A stretch of DNA of 64,000 nt. Source: Caldicellulosiruptor acetigenus (GTDB lineage Bacteria > Bacillota > Thermoanaerobacteria > Caldicellulosiruptorales > Caldicellulosiruptoraceae). This document shows, in pieces, positions 33,379 to 42,092 of the stretch. The notes beneath the pieces are model-generated. The model was not told the origin of the DNA, made no database searches, and was given only the letters and a program-made list of their open reading frames with translations. The stretch spans positions 876,183-940,182 of the forward strand of contig NZ_CP113866.1 of NCBI RefSeq assembly GCF_026914305.1, written 5' to 3'. How positions within the stretch are numbered: position 1 is the stretch's first letter; each line of letters starts with the position of its first letter. A program made the translations under genes and the position numbers.

Positions 33379-35076
33379 TTGCCGGTAAACGAAAAGAGAA
33401 AAATAGGTGAGCTTTTATTAGAGGCAGGAATTATCACAACGAAGCAGTTAGAAGAAGCACTTCAAATTCAGAAAAAGACAGGAAAAAAAATAGGCGAAAT
33501 CCTTGTTGAAAAGGGATATGTCACAGAAGATGAAATTTTAGAGGTTCTGGAGTTCCAGCTGGGAATACCTCATGTTAAGCTTGACCAGTATGTAATTGAC
33601 CCAGAGGTTGTGAATTTAGTTTCTGAAAGCATAGCACGAAGACATACTCTTATTCCAATCCAGCTAAAGGATGACAAACTTGTTGTTGCAATGGCTGACC
33701 CGCTGAACATTTTTGCAATAGAAGATGTTGCAATTTTTTCTGGCAAAAATGTTCAGCCAGTCATTGCAAAAGCTTCTGAGATAAAAAGACAGATAGAAAA
33801 GTTTTACGGAAAGCAAGAAGCCTTAAAGGCTATTGAAGAGCTCAAAAAAGAGGGTGCTGCTCAAAGAAGGGTTCAGACAACGAGAATGCAGATAAGTTCT
33901 GAAGATGACGCAGAAGGTCCTGTTGTCAAGCTTGTAAACTCCATATTTGAGCAGGCAATAACATCTAGAGCAAGCGACATTCACATTGAACCCTTTGAAA
34001 ATGAAATAAGAGTAAGATTTAGGATAGATGGCATACTATATGACATTCTTCAGCTTGAAATTGAGACCCTGCCATCTCTTGTTGCAAGGATAAAGGTTAT
34101 AGGTAACATGGATATTGCTGAAAAAAGAGTGCCGCAGGATGGCAGAACCACATTCTTGTTTGCTGACAAGGTATATGACATGAGAATTTCTTCTCTTCCA
34201 ACTGTTTATGGTGAGAAGATAGTTATAAGAATTGCTGACAAGGGAGCATTTATCAAATCCAAGACAGAACTTGGATTTACAGAAGATGACTTAGAAAAAT
34301 ATAACAGGATTATTTCAGCACCCCACGGTATAATTCTTGTGTGCGGACCAACTGGAAGCGGGAAAACTACTACCTTGTATACCATATTAAATGAGCTTAA
34401 CACAGGGCTTAAGAACATCATAACAGTAGAAGACCCTGTTGAGAGCACGATTTATGGCATAAATCAGGTTGAAGTAAATCCAAAAGCAGGGCTTACATTT
34501 GCAGCAGCACTGCGTTCTATCTTGAGACAGGACCCTGACATCATTATGATAGGAGAGATTCGAGATAAAGAGACAGCTGACATGGCAGTTCGAGCTGCTA
34601 TAACAGGGCACTTGGTGCTCTCTACAATCCACACAAACGACGCACCATCTGCTGTTACAAGACTTGTTGATATGGGTATTGAAAGCTTTTTGATAAGCTC
34701 ATCGCTTGTTGGTGTTATATCTCAAAGACTTATTCGCAAGATTTGTCCGTACTGCAAAGAAGAGTATCTTCCTACAGAACCAGAACTAAAAGCTCTTGAC
34801 ATAGAAGAAAATTACAATGTAAAATTATACAGAGGAAGAGGTTGTGCACTTTGCAATAATAAAGGATATTACGGCAGGTCTGGAATATACGAAATAATGA
34901 TTGTTACAAACCAGCTAAAAAGATTGATTGTGAAAAAAGATGTAAGCAGTGATGAAATAAAACAGCTTGCGATAAAAGAAGGAATGAAGACACTAAAAGA
35001 TGCATGCAAAGAAAGAGTCTTGAACGGGACAACAACAGTGGAAGAGTTTTTGAGAGTTACATTTTCACTTGAATAA
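33379..35076 (+). CDS. pilB: Type IV pilus extension ATPase PilB with MshEN domain
   Basis: 565 residues, start TTG 33379 after AGAAGGTGA. An N-terminal MshEN domain contains two copies of the c-di-GMP-binding pattern RLGxxLVxxGxxxxxxLxxxLxxQ, at 8-31 and 37-60. Both fit at the Gly, Leu and Gln positions, with Lys-Ile in place of Arg-Leu. The ATPase core has Walker A GPTGSGKTTT (near 325), Asp box and Walker B RQDPDIIMIGEIRD. A four-cysteine zinc motif lies at about 456-492 (CPYC, CALC). It drives pilus assembly with PilC. Confidence 0.95.
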   Translation: MPVNEKRKIGELLLEAGIITTKQLEEALQIQKKTGKKIGEILVEKGYVTEDEILEVLEFQLGIPHVKLDQYVIDPEVVNLVSESIARRHTLIPIQLKDDKLVVAMADPLNIFAIEDVAIFSGKNVQPVIAKASEIKRQIEKFYGKQEALKAIEELKKEGAAQRRVQTTRMQISSEDDAEGPVVKLVNSIFEQAITSRASDIHIEPFENEIRVRFRIDGILYDILQLEIETLPSLVARIKVIGNMDIAEKRVPQDGRTTFLFADKVYDMRISSLPTVYGEKIVIRIADKGAFIKSKTELGFTEDDLEKYNRIISAPHGIILVCGPTGSGKTTTLYTILNELNTGLKNIITVEDPVESTIYGINQVEVNPKAGLTFAAALRSILRQDPDIIMIGEIRDKETADMAVRAAITGHLVLSTIHTNDAPSAVTRLVDMGIESFLISSSLVGVISQRLIRKICPYCKEEYLPTEPELKALDIEENYNVKLYRGRGCALCNNKGYYGRSGIYEIMIVTNQLKRLIVKKDVSSDEIKQLAIKEGMKTLKDACKERVLNGTTTVEEFLRVTFSLE

Positions 35077-35143
35077 GTTTTTAAGTGTTCGAGGGGTTAA
35101 AGATGACAGAGAGTAGAGGATAGAGGAAGGAGGAAAAGCCAAA

Positions 35144-36199
35144 ATGGATATCAATGAGATTTTGAAAGAGGCATTTTTGAAAGGCGCATCTGATATACAT
35201 ATCACGGCAGGTTCACCCCCTATCATGAGGGTGCACGGTGTACTTACACGCATGAGCGATTTGAGCCTCACACCAGAGATAACTGAAAGGTTTGTAAAAG
35301 AAATTACAAACGAATACCAGTACAAACGTTTGCAAGAAGCTGGTGAGGTTGACTTTTCTTACAGCATTAGAGGTTTGAGCAGGTTTAGGGTAAATGCATT
35401 TAGGCAAAGAGGTTCTTATGCTATTGCATTCAGAGTCATATCTCAGGATATACCAAAGTTTGAGACATTGGGACTTCCTCCGGTTCTGAAAGATTTTACA
35501 AAGCTCAACAAAGGGCTTGTTCTTGTTACTGGTCCAACCGGTTCAGGGAAATCGACCACGTTAGCATCGCTTATAGATATAATAAATGCTGAGAGGAACT
35601 TACATATTATCACATTGGAAGACCCTATTGAATATCTTCACAGGCACAAAAAGAGTATTGTCAATCAAAGAGAGATAGGAAACGACACACAAAGCTTTGC
35701 AGCAGCCCTGAGAGCTGCTCTTCGTGAAGACCCTGATGTAATTCTGGTTGGCGAGATGAGAGATTTAGAGACAATTTCCATAGCACTTACCGCTGCAGAG
35801 ACCGGACACTTGGTTTTTTCAACACTTCACACTGTTGGTGCAGCAAAGACCATTGACAGAATCATCGATGTTTTCCCACCATATCAGCAGCAGCAAATAC
35901 GTGTTCAGCTTTCTACAGTTCTTCAAGCAGTTGTATCGCAACAGCTTTTGACAAGGAGAGACGGCAGGGGCAGGGTTGTTGCGGTTGAGGTTATGATAGC
36001 AAACGCGGCAATAAGGAATCTCATAAGAGAAGCAAAGACGTATCAGATACAATCAATTATTCAAACACATACGAAAAATGGAATGATAACAATGGAACAA
36101 TCTCTTGTTGACTTGTACAAAAGAGGGCTTATAACAAGAGAAGATGCAATAATGTATGCATCTGATCATGAGCTTATAAACAAGCTTTTGATATTCTAA
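35144..36199 (+). CDS. pilT: Type IV pilus retraction ATPase PilT
   Basis: 351 residues, the usual PilT length. The PAS-like N-terminal domain starts ILKEAFLKGASDIHITAGSP. Walker A is TGPTGSGKSTT, Walker B is REDPDVILVGEMRD and TGHLVFSTLHT is the His box. The short C-terminal region (AIRNLIREAKTYQI, then GLITREDAIMYASDHE) is the PilT retraction motif. It depolymerises pili, giving twitching and DNA uptake. The Shine-Dalgarno GGAAGGAGG precedes ATG 35144. Confidence 0.96.
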   Translation: MDINEILKEAFLKGASDIHITAGSPPIMRVHGVLTRMSDLSLTPEITERFVKEITNEYQYKRLQEAGEVDFSYSIRGLSRFRVNAFRQRGSYAIAFRVISQDIPKFETLGLPPVLKDFTKLNKGLVLVTGPTGSGKSTTLASLIDIINAERNLHIITLEDPIEYLHRHKKSIVNQREIGNDTQSFAAALRAALREDPDVILVGEMRDLETISIALTAAETGHLVFSTLHTVGAAKTIDRIIDVFPPYQQQQIRVQLSTVLQAVVSQQLLTRRDGRGRVVAVEVMIANAAIRNLIREAKTYQIQSIIQTHTKNGMITMEQSLVDLYKRGLITREDAIMYASDHELINKLLIF

Positions 36200-36217
36200 A
36201 GGGGTAGGAAGGTTAAA

Positions 36218-37429
36218 ATGGCAGAGTATGTGTACAGTGCAATGGATGTATCTGGCAGAAGAATAAATGGGACTGTTATAGCCGAGGATGAAAAAGCGGC
36301 AATTGAGATGTTGAAAGCCAGAAATGTGTTTGTGATAGAAATAAAAGAAAAAGGAGCACTCCAGAAAGAGATAAAACTGCCCTTTGGACAAAGAGCAACA
36401 GTAAAAGACCTTTCAGTCTTTTGCAGGCAGTTTGCAACAATGCTCTCTGCAGGTATTTCAATTTTAAGCTGTTTGGATGTTTTGAGGCAGCAGTACAGGG
36501 GAAGACCTTTTGGCAGGGTAATAGATGACCTTTACGAAAAGGTGGAAAGGGGCACTCTTTTATCGAGTGCTATGAGAGAACATCCAAGATTTTTCCCGCC
36601 AATTTTAGTGAACATGGTTGAAGCAGGAGAGGTTGCAGGTTCTATTGACAAGTCAATGGACAAAATGGCAACACATTTTGAAAAGGAACTAAAACTCAGG
36701 CAGAAGATTGTAAATGCTCTCATGTATCCTGCAATTGTTATAAGTGTGGCTGTAATTGTGCTAATAATTCTTTTGACATATGTTATTCCAACCTTTGTTG
36801 GACTTTTTGAAGAGCTCAATGTTGAACTTCCTGCAACAACAAGGTTTGTTATAAATTCAAGCAAATTTATGCAGCAAAATGGGATTTATCTTCTTTTTGC
36901 TATTGTAGCTTTGGTATTTGGGTATAAAGTATTCAAATCAACACCAACAGGTGGTATCATTGTCGGAAAAATAAAAATCAGAATACCAGTGATAGGCAAG
37001 CTTGTATTGGGTCAGGTAACCAGCCGTTTTACAAGGACGCTGGCAACACTTTTGAATGCTGGTGTTTCCTTGATAACGGCTTTGGATACAACAAAAAACA
37101 TCTTGTCAAACGCCTTTATTGAAAGGGAGTTTGAGAAGGTTATTGAGAGGGTGAAAGGTGGTGAGGGGTTAAGCTATCCGATTGAGGAGATGGGGATTTT
37201 TCCAAAGCTTATGAACATCATGTTAAAGACAGGCGAAGAGACAGGACAGCTTGAGTACATGCTTGAAAAAGCAGCAGATTACTACGAAAATGAGGTTGAA
37301 AATCAGGTCACAAGACTGACATCACTGTTTGAGCCTGTTATGATTGTGCTGCTTGCTTTGATGGTTGGATTTTTGCTTGCGTCAATTATCATGCCGATGT
37401 TCAAACTCTATGGCAGCATCGGCACATAA
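36218..37429 (+). CDS. pilC: Type IV pilus platform protein PilC
   Basis: 403 residues, the inner-membrane platform that couples PilB/PilT to pilin. It has two GspF domains, each with FCRQFATMLSAGI or TSRFTRTLATLLNAGVSL and three hydrophobic segments in total (about 165-195, 215-240 and 370-395). The start YVYSAMDVSGRRINGTVIAED is typical of the family. It follows pilT by 18 bases. Confidence 0.96.
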   Translation: MAEYVYSAMDVSGRRINGTVIAEDEKAAIEMLKARNVFVIEIKEKGALQKEIKLPFGQRATVKDLSVFCRQFATMLSAGISILSCLDVLRQQYRGRPFGRVIDDLYEKVERGTLLSSAMREHPRFFPPILVNMVEAGEVAGSIDKSMDKMATHFEKELKLRQKIVNALMYPAIVISVAVIVLIILLTYVIPTFVGLFEELNVELPATTRFVINSSKFMQQNGIYLLFAIVALVFGYKVFKSTPTGGIIVGKIKIRIPVIGKLVLGQVTSRFTRTLATLLNAGVSLITALDTTKNILSNAFIEREFEKVIERVKGGEGLSYPIEEMGIFPKLMNIMLKTGEETGQLEYMLEKAADYYENEVENQVTRLTSLFEPVMIVLLALMVGFLLASIIMPMFKLYGSIGT

Positions 37430-37444
37430 AAAGGGCGGTGGCTT

Positions 37445-37867
37445 ATGAAAAGAAAGTTTTATGGCTTTACTTTGATTGAACTTGTTGTTGTGATTGCTAT
37501 AATTGGAGTGATTGTAGCAATTGCAACGCCACAGGTTTTAAGGACAATCCAGAATGCTCAAAAAAGAGCAGACAGCCAAACAGCCCGCCACATTGCATAT
37601 GCATTTTTGATGTGGCAGGAGGAAACAGGTAAGAATTTGAGCGAAATCATACCAGATTCAAACATTCACAAAATTAGTAGTAATTTAGTAGGGAATCCAC
37701 CTGAGCTTGATTTAACAAGGTATATCCAGGGAAGCCTGCCAAGGCCAAGGTTAAATAAAAATTATTATTTTTACTACAAGTATGAGTCATCAGTTTTAAA
37801 GATTTATGCGGGTGATGATTCAAACCAGTGGGAACTTTTTCCCGAGTTTGACGAGAATTATAAATAA
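37445..37867 (+). CDS. Type IV prepilin (minor pilin)
   Basis: 140 residues. The class III signal MKRKFYG^FTLIELVVVIAIIG has a seven-residue leader, Phe+1 and Glu+5, followed by a hydrophobic helix. The C-terminal head is short and has no cysteines. It lies next to the likely major pilin and shares the RPR(L/V)..N..(Y/F)YY head motif with it, so the two look like duplicates. Confidence 0.9.
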   Translation: MKRKFYGFTLIELVVVIAIIGVIVAIATPQVLRTIQNAQKRADSQTARHIAYAFLMWQEETGKNLSEIIPDSNIHKISSNLVGNPPELDLTRYIQGSLPRPRLNKNYYFYYKYESSVLKIYAGDDSNQWELFPEFDENYK

Positions 37868-37891
37868 AAACTGTAGGAGGTTGATTTTGAC

Positions 37892-38326
37892 ATGATGGCT
37901 TGGTTGGTAAAGCAGGTTAATAAGAAAAATAAGGGTTTTACATTGATTGAAATGGTTGTTGTTTTGGCGATTATTGCAATATTGATTGCAATTGCTGTTC
38001 CGCAGGTGTTGAGGCAGATTAACAGAGCAAAAATTAATGCTGATAAGGCAAACGCAAGGACGATTGCTACAGCAATTCAGCAGTATGTAGGAGACGGATA
38101 CACTGTAACACAAACTAACCCAACTGCAATAAATGGTTCTGAGCCATGGGTAACTCAATATATGACAGGTGGAGTACCAAAAGTAAGATACAACAGTTCA
38201 TGGCAGTTCTATTACTGGACAGATACTACTGGAAATGCTGTATATGTTGGGGCGGGTTCGAGTGGTTCAGATGCACAAAATAATGAACTTTATCCAGAAC
38301 TTAAGGGCGTTTATGCGAATCCATAA
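37892..38326 (+). CDS. pilA: Type IV prepilin, likely major pilin
   Basis: 144 residues. The leader is long (MMAWLVKQVNKKNKG^FTLIEM), with Phe+1 and Glu+5. The globular head is rich in Ser, Thr, Gly and Asn, with aromatic residues (WQFYYWTDTTGNAVYVGAG) and no cysteines. Its place straight after pilBTC and before pilD, plus its composition, suggest the main subunit; this is inference. An AGGAGG ribosome site precedes it. Confidence 0.86.
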   Translation: MMAWLVKQVNKKNKGFTLIEMVVVLAIIAILIAIAVPQVLRQINRAKINADKANARTIATAIQQYVGDGYTVTQTNPTAINGSEPWVTQYMTGGVPKVRYNSSWQFYYWTDTTGNAVYVGAGSSGSDAQNNELYPELKGVYANP

Positions 38327-38332
38327 TGAAAA

Positions 38333-39097
38333 ATGGTGTTTTGGATAATTAGTGATATTATAATTTCCCTCATCCTTGGCAGCTTCCTGAATGTTTGTAT
38401 ATACAGAATTCCTCGGGGGGAGTCGATTGTGTTCCCCCCGAGCCACTGCCCGAAATGCAAAAGAAGAATAAAGTGGTATGATTTGATTCCTGTTGTAAGC
38501 TATATAATCTTAAGAGGAAGGTGCAGGTTCTGCAAAGAAAGGATTTCTATAAGATATCCCATTGTTGAGCTTTTAACAGCAGCAGGCGGCCTTTTGTGCT
38601 ATTCCAAATATGGTTTTTCGCCAGAGATGTTTGTTGCCTTCTTTATTTATTGTATTCTTCTTTATATCTCAGCAGTTGATATTGACACCATGGAGATTTC
38701 AACAAAGAGCATCTTTTTGCTGTTTGCTGCAAGATGTGTGCAGGTGTTTTTGGAAAGAGGAGTTAGCATAAAAACTGCTTTGAGCATCTTTTCAGGAATG
38801 ATTTTCTCAATGCTTTTAATTTTAATAGTTTACATTCTATCTAAAGGAAGAGCAATGGGATTTGGAGATGTACTTTTAATTGCAGCGGGTGGCGCTGGAT
38901 TTACAGCAGTAGAAGCTATTTTAGCAAATTTTCTGGCATTTGTTCTGGGTGCTGTGTTTGCAGCATTTGTATTGGTAAAGAAGAATAAGAATTTGAAGAG
39001 TGAAGTCCCCTTTGGACCGTTTATATCCGCTGCTCTAATTATCACAATACTATATGGTGATACTATTTTAAAGATGTACTTAGAGTACATAAGATAG
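38333..39097 (+). CDS. pilD: Prepilin peptidase/N-methylase PilD
   Basis: 254 residues, a membrane aspartyl protease that trims prepilin leaders and methylates Phe+1. [23 protein letters not shown] and the second cysteine pair (CRFCKER) form the zinc-binding N-terminal loop. The catalytic aspartates are in [10 protein letters not shown] and [10 protein letters not shown]. About eight hydrophobic segments. The ribosome site is weak, and the start is seven bases after the pilin stop, so translation may depend on coupling. Confidence 0.95.
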   Translation: MVFWIISDIIISLILGSFLNVCIYRIPRGESIVFPPSHCPKCKRRIKWYDLIPVVSYIILRGRCRFCKERISIRYPIVELLTAAGGLLCYSKYGFSPEMFVAFFIYCILLYISAVDIDTMEISTKSIFLLFAARCVQVFLERGVSIKTALSIFSGMIFSMLLILIVYILSKGRAMGFGDVLLIAAGGAGFTAVEAILANFLAFVLGAVFAAFVLVKKNKNLKSEVPFGPFISAALIITILYGDTILKMYLEYIR

Positions 39098-39135
39098 CCT
39101 AAAAAGATTGAGATAATAGCAAGGGGGCAAAAGTT

Positions 39136-39402
39136 GTGTATACAATAAAAAACTATATGGAAGAAGCAGTAGGGAATATGATAGATAAAGTTCTTGAAAA
39201 CATTGATGTTTGCAAGTGTCCAAAGTGCAAGCTTGACATTATGGCTTTAGCACTCAACAGGCTTCCGCCAAGGTATTTTGTCACAAAAGAAGGAGAGCTT
39301 TTTGAAAGGCTTGCAGAGCTTCAGGAACAGTTCACAGTTGACATCACAGCTGCAATTGCAGCAGCTGCTTTTATTGTTAAAAACAATCCAAAACATGATT
39401 AA
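39136..39402 (+). CDS. ComFB-family protein
   Basis: 88 residues, start GTG 39136 after AAGGGGG. The ComFB pattern is clear: NYMEEAVGNMIDKVLEN, then CKCPKCKLDIMALALNRLPP and RYFVT, ending in IVKNNPKHD. The CxCxxC set could bind zinc. ComFB was named from a late competence operon in Bacillus, and members in cyanobacteria are reported to bind cyclic dinucleotides. Sitting inside a pilus operon, a role in messenger control of pili or competence is a fair inference. Confidence 0.88.
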   Translation: MYTIKNYMEEAVGNMIDKVLENIDVCKCPKCKLDIMALALNRLPPRYFVTKEGELFERLAELQEQFTVDITAAIAAAAFIVKNNPKHD

Positions 39403-39431
39403 AGCTTTTAGAAAATAAAAAGAGGGATAAG

Positions 39432-40034
39432 ATGAAAAGGTTTAAAGGCTTTACCCTGCAAGAAATGGCAATTGTTTTGGCGATTTTGGCAATCCTTTTG
39501 GCAATTGCAGTTCCAAATTATATAGCAATGAAGAAAAGAGCTGATGTAAACAGCGTTGCAACCCAGTTTGCTGCAATGATAAGAGAGCTTTATGAGAAGG
39601 TTGACTCTGAGATGGAATATGACACGTATTCGTCAGCAACAGGTGGGCATATGTCAAAGTATTACATAAGGATTGACAATCGTCAAATTCCTGATCCTGT
39701 AACAGGCGAGAAGTCTTTGAAAATCCAGCTGATAAAATTAGATACAAGTTCAACACCCCACCGAGAAATTGTATTAAAAGAGATAAAATCGAAAACAGTA
39801 CAAATTGCTCCGACCTCAACAATAGTAATGAGTAATACAGGCGTTGCGACATACCTTACATTCGGGCCCAAAGGAGAGATTATAGAATTTACAGGTTCTA
39901 TAGTAGCAAGAGGATCTGTTCATACACCATATACCGCCCAAAAAACAATAGAAATAATTCCTATTTCAGGTTCTAGCTACAAAAAGACAATAGTACTTAA
40001 CAGCATACCACCGGGGAGCGTTGAAGTGCAATGA
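39432..40034 (+). CDS. Type IV prepilin-like protein with Gln+4
   Basis: 200 residues. Prepilin signal MKRFKG^FTLQEMAIVLAILA, where +4 is Gln instead of the usual Ile or Val but Glu+5 is kept. The head is polar with no cysteines. Its stop overlaps the start of the next prepilin gene by four bases. Probably a minor pilin of the GspH/PilE type. Confidence 0.87.
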   Translation: MKRFKGFTLQEMAIVLAILAILLAIAVPNYIAMKKRADVNSVATQFAAMIRELYEKVDSEMEYDTYSSATGGHMSKYYIRIDNRQIPDPVTGEKSLKIQLIKLDTSSTPHREIVLKEIKSKTVQIAPTSTIVMSNTGVATYLTFGPKGEIIEFTGSIVARGSVHTPYTAQKTIEIIPISGSSYKKTIVLNSIPPGSVEVQ

Positions 40035-40516
40035 GGAAATTTTTAAAAGGTTTTACACTTATTGAGATAATAGCTGTTGTTGCAATTGTTGGAATAATCA
40101 TTGTTGCTCTGTACAGCTTTTTTATGAACAATTTCAAGGTAGCTCAGGAAGAAGCAAAGATTGCTTCAATTGAGTCTCAGGCAAAAAGGCTTCAAGATAC
40201 AATAAAGCAGTGGCTTCAGATGGCAGACCAGCAAAGTATTGTTGGAAATTCTTCTACTGAGAGGGTTGATATGATTGTATACGAAGATAATTCGTCAACC
40301 TCAGGCACAAGCGTAACTATAAAGTATGAGCCATCAACAAAAGGTATAAGAATCACCAAAGATGGTGTAATTACACCTTACCTTGAGGGGAAAGTCACAA
40401 ATTTTGATGTTGATGACAATCCGCCTCAGATAGTCATTCAGTACACAGTGGATTTGGGTGTTCGTGGTCAGACAAGGACTTACAAAATTGTTTATAACAG
40501 ACGTTATGACTGGTAA
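40031..40516 (+). CDS. Type IV prepilin-like protein (minor pilin)
   Basis: 161 residues. Signal MRKFLKG^FTLIEIIAVVAIVG with Phe+1 and Glu+5. A long amphipathic helix (EEAKIASIESQAKRLQDTIK) leads to a small beta head. Coupled to the preceding pilin gene (ATGA). Likely part of the tip or priming complex. Confidence 0.87.
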   Translation: MRKFLKGFTLIEIIAVVAIVGIIIVALYSFFMNNFKVAQEEAKIASIESQAKRLQDTIKQWLQMADQQSIVGNSSTERVDMIVYEDNSSTSGTSVTIKYEPSTKGIRITKDGVITPYLEGKVTNFDVDDNPPQIVIQYTVDLGVRGQTRTYKIVYNRRYDW

Positions 40517-40546
40517 AAATTCTATTTTGAGGGGTTTAAGAAGAAT

Positions 40547-41512
40547 ATGAGCACAAAAGTAGCTATAGAACTTGGGAAAAACTACATAAAGGTTGCTGAA
40601 GGAAGCTTTTCAGGAAGTATTCATATAAATAAATTTGCTGAAGAGCAGCTGAAAGATAATGTCATCATAAACGACATGAAACTTGAACCAAATCTTTTTT
40701 ACGAAACGCTGGGCAATATCTTTTTAAAAAATAATTTTCCAAAAAACAATATAACTTTTGTTTTGTCAGGTATTTCTAACATGATTATCAGAGAATTAGT
40801 AGTGCCGTACCTCAATGAAGACAAGACGTTTAATCTTATTACATTTGAAGCAAGACAGTACTTTCCAACAAGCATTGAAAATTATGTTATTGATTATAAA
40901 CAGCTGAAGGTGTTTAATGAAGGAAAAACAAAGAAGCAAAAGATTTTGCTTGTGGCTCTTCCTAAAAGTCTTGTCGAAGATATAGTAACAGTTACGAAAA
41001 AACTTGGTTTTAAGGTTAAGAAAATTGATATTGAGCCAAATACAATATCTAAACTCGTAGGTTTAGAAAGAAAGGTTAGAAAAGAAAAAGATAAAGAGCT
41101 TATAATGATTGTAAACATTGTAAGGTCTTATATAACAGTTGTGATAGTCAACGAAGATGAAATTGTTCTTTCTAAAACGTTTCCAAATTATGATTTGGAA
41201 AGAATGTTCAGTGAGGAAGAAGGTTCTGAAGCTTTCATAGAATATTTTTATACCTACACTATCAATGAGATTGTTGAAAATATTTCAAAGTTCTATGAAT
41301 TTTATAAAAGCAGGGAACAGGACAGCAAAAATCTTTCGAAGGTATATCTTATGGGTGAGGTTTGCCAGCATATAGATATAAGCGATATTCTGCGAACAAA
41401 GATAAATGCTGAAATGGTCTTACTCACTGAACTGCAATCGATTGATAAGAAGATAATAATGACAAAAAGTGAAGTTTGCAATTATTCCACTACAATCAGT
41501 GGGCTTATTTAG
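40547..41512 (+). CDS. pilM: Type IV pilus assembly protein PilM
   Basis: 321 residues, actin-like ATPase fold. It begins TKVAIELGKNYIKVAEG, the phosphate-1 motif of PilM, then contains VPYLNEDKTFNLITFEARQYFPTSIENYVIDYK (region at about 88-120), a PilM hallmark. The second half matches the SHS2/ASKHA layout. It works in the cytoplasm and links to the N terminus of PilN, encoded next. The usual DLGS-type first motif is replaced by IELGKN. Confidence 0.88.
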   Translation: MSTKVAIELGKNYIKVAEGSFSGSIHINKFAEEQLKDNVIINDMKLEPNLFYETLGNIFLKNNFPKNNITFVLSGISNMIIRELVVPYLNEDKTFNLITFEARQYFPTSIENYVIDYKQLKVFNEGKTKKQKILLVALPKSLVEDIVTVTKKLGFKVKKIDIEPNTISKLVGLERKVRKEKDKELIMIVNIVRSYITVVIVNEDEIVLSKTFPNYDLERMFSEEEGSEAFIEYFYTYTINEIVENISKFYEFYKSREQDSKNLSKVYLMGEVCQHIDISDILRTKINAEMVLLTELQSIDKKIIMTKSEVCNYSTTISGLI

Positions 41513-41546
41513 TTTTTGAGTTTTGAGATTTTAAGGAGAGGTAATA

Positions 41547-42086
41547 ATGGCAAAAAATCTCAAGGATATAAACCTGTTGTTGGCTTATGAAAGAGGAATA
41601 AAAAAGAAAGATGCAACGCTGAGAATTTATTTTTTGGTATTTGTTTTAGAAATATGCGTATTTGCTCTGATTGCCTCAATTTTTTTAACCAGAATAATGA
41701 CGACAAATAATGATATCAGAAGGTTGAATGATGAGATAAGAATAAAACAGCAACAGATGGATGAAGCGCAGAAGCTTGTCGAAAAGAAAACCTTGTATAC
41801 TCAAAAAGAAGCTTTACTTGAATATGTGTCAAGTGGGCATATAAAACTTTTAGAGATTTTAGATAAACTTGAATCTTTGACACCTTCAAATCTCAAGTTT
41901 GAGAGCCTGAACCTTTCAACCGAAAAGGTAACGTGCACTGTCAGGGCTGATAAGCTTGAAACTGTCACACAGTTTGTCTACAACCTTCAAACAAGTGGTT
42001 ACTTTACAAACATAAGCTTTAGCAGCGTAACTGGAGATGAGAATTCCAAAATGTCAACAATATCGGCTGATATAGCAAGGAAGTGA
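41547..42086 (+). CDS. pilN: Type IV pilus assembly protein PilN
   Basis: 179 residues. A short cytoplasmic tail, AKNLKDINLLLAYER, holds the INLL motif that binds PilM. One membrane helix (about 25-50) and a coiled coil (NDIRRLNDEIRIKQQQMDEA) follow, then a ferredoxin-like domain (LKFESLNLSTEKVTCTVRA). The Shine-Dalgarno AAGGAGAGG precedes ATG 41547. Confidence 0.9.
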   Translation: MAKNLKDINLLLAYERGIKKKDATLRIYFLVFVLEICVFALIASIFLTRIMTTNNDIRRLNDEIRIKQQQMDEAQKLVEKKTLYTQKEALLEYVSSGHIKLLEILDKLESLTPSNLKFESLNLSTEKVTCTVRADKLETVTQFVYNLQTSGYFTNISFSSVTGDENSKMSTISADIARK

Positions 42087-42092
42087 GATAAA

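Noticed and set aside
37445-40516. Possible pilin gene-conversion cassettes or silent pilin copies
   Set aside because: The pilin-like genes differ strongly after the N-terminal helix and are all intact with their own ribosome sites. They are distinct minor pilins, not silent copies.
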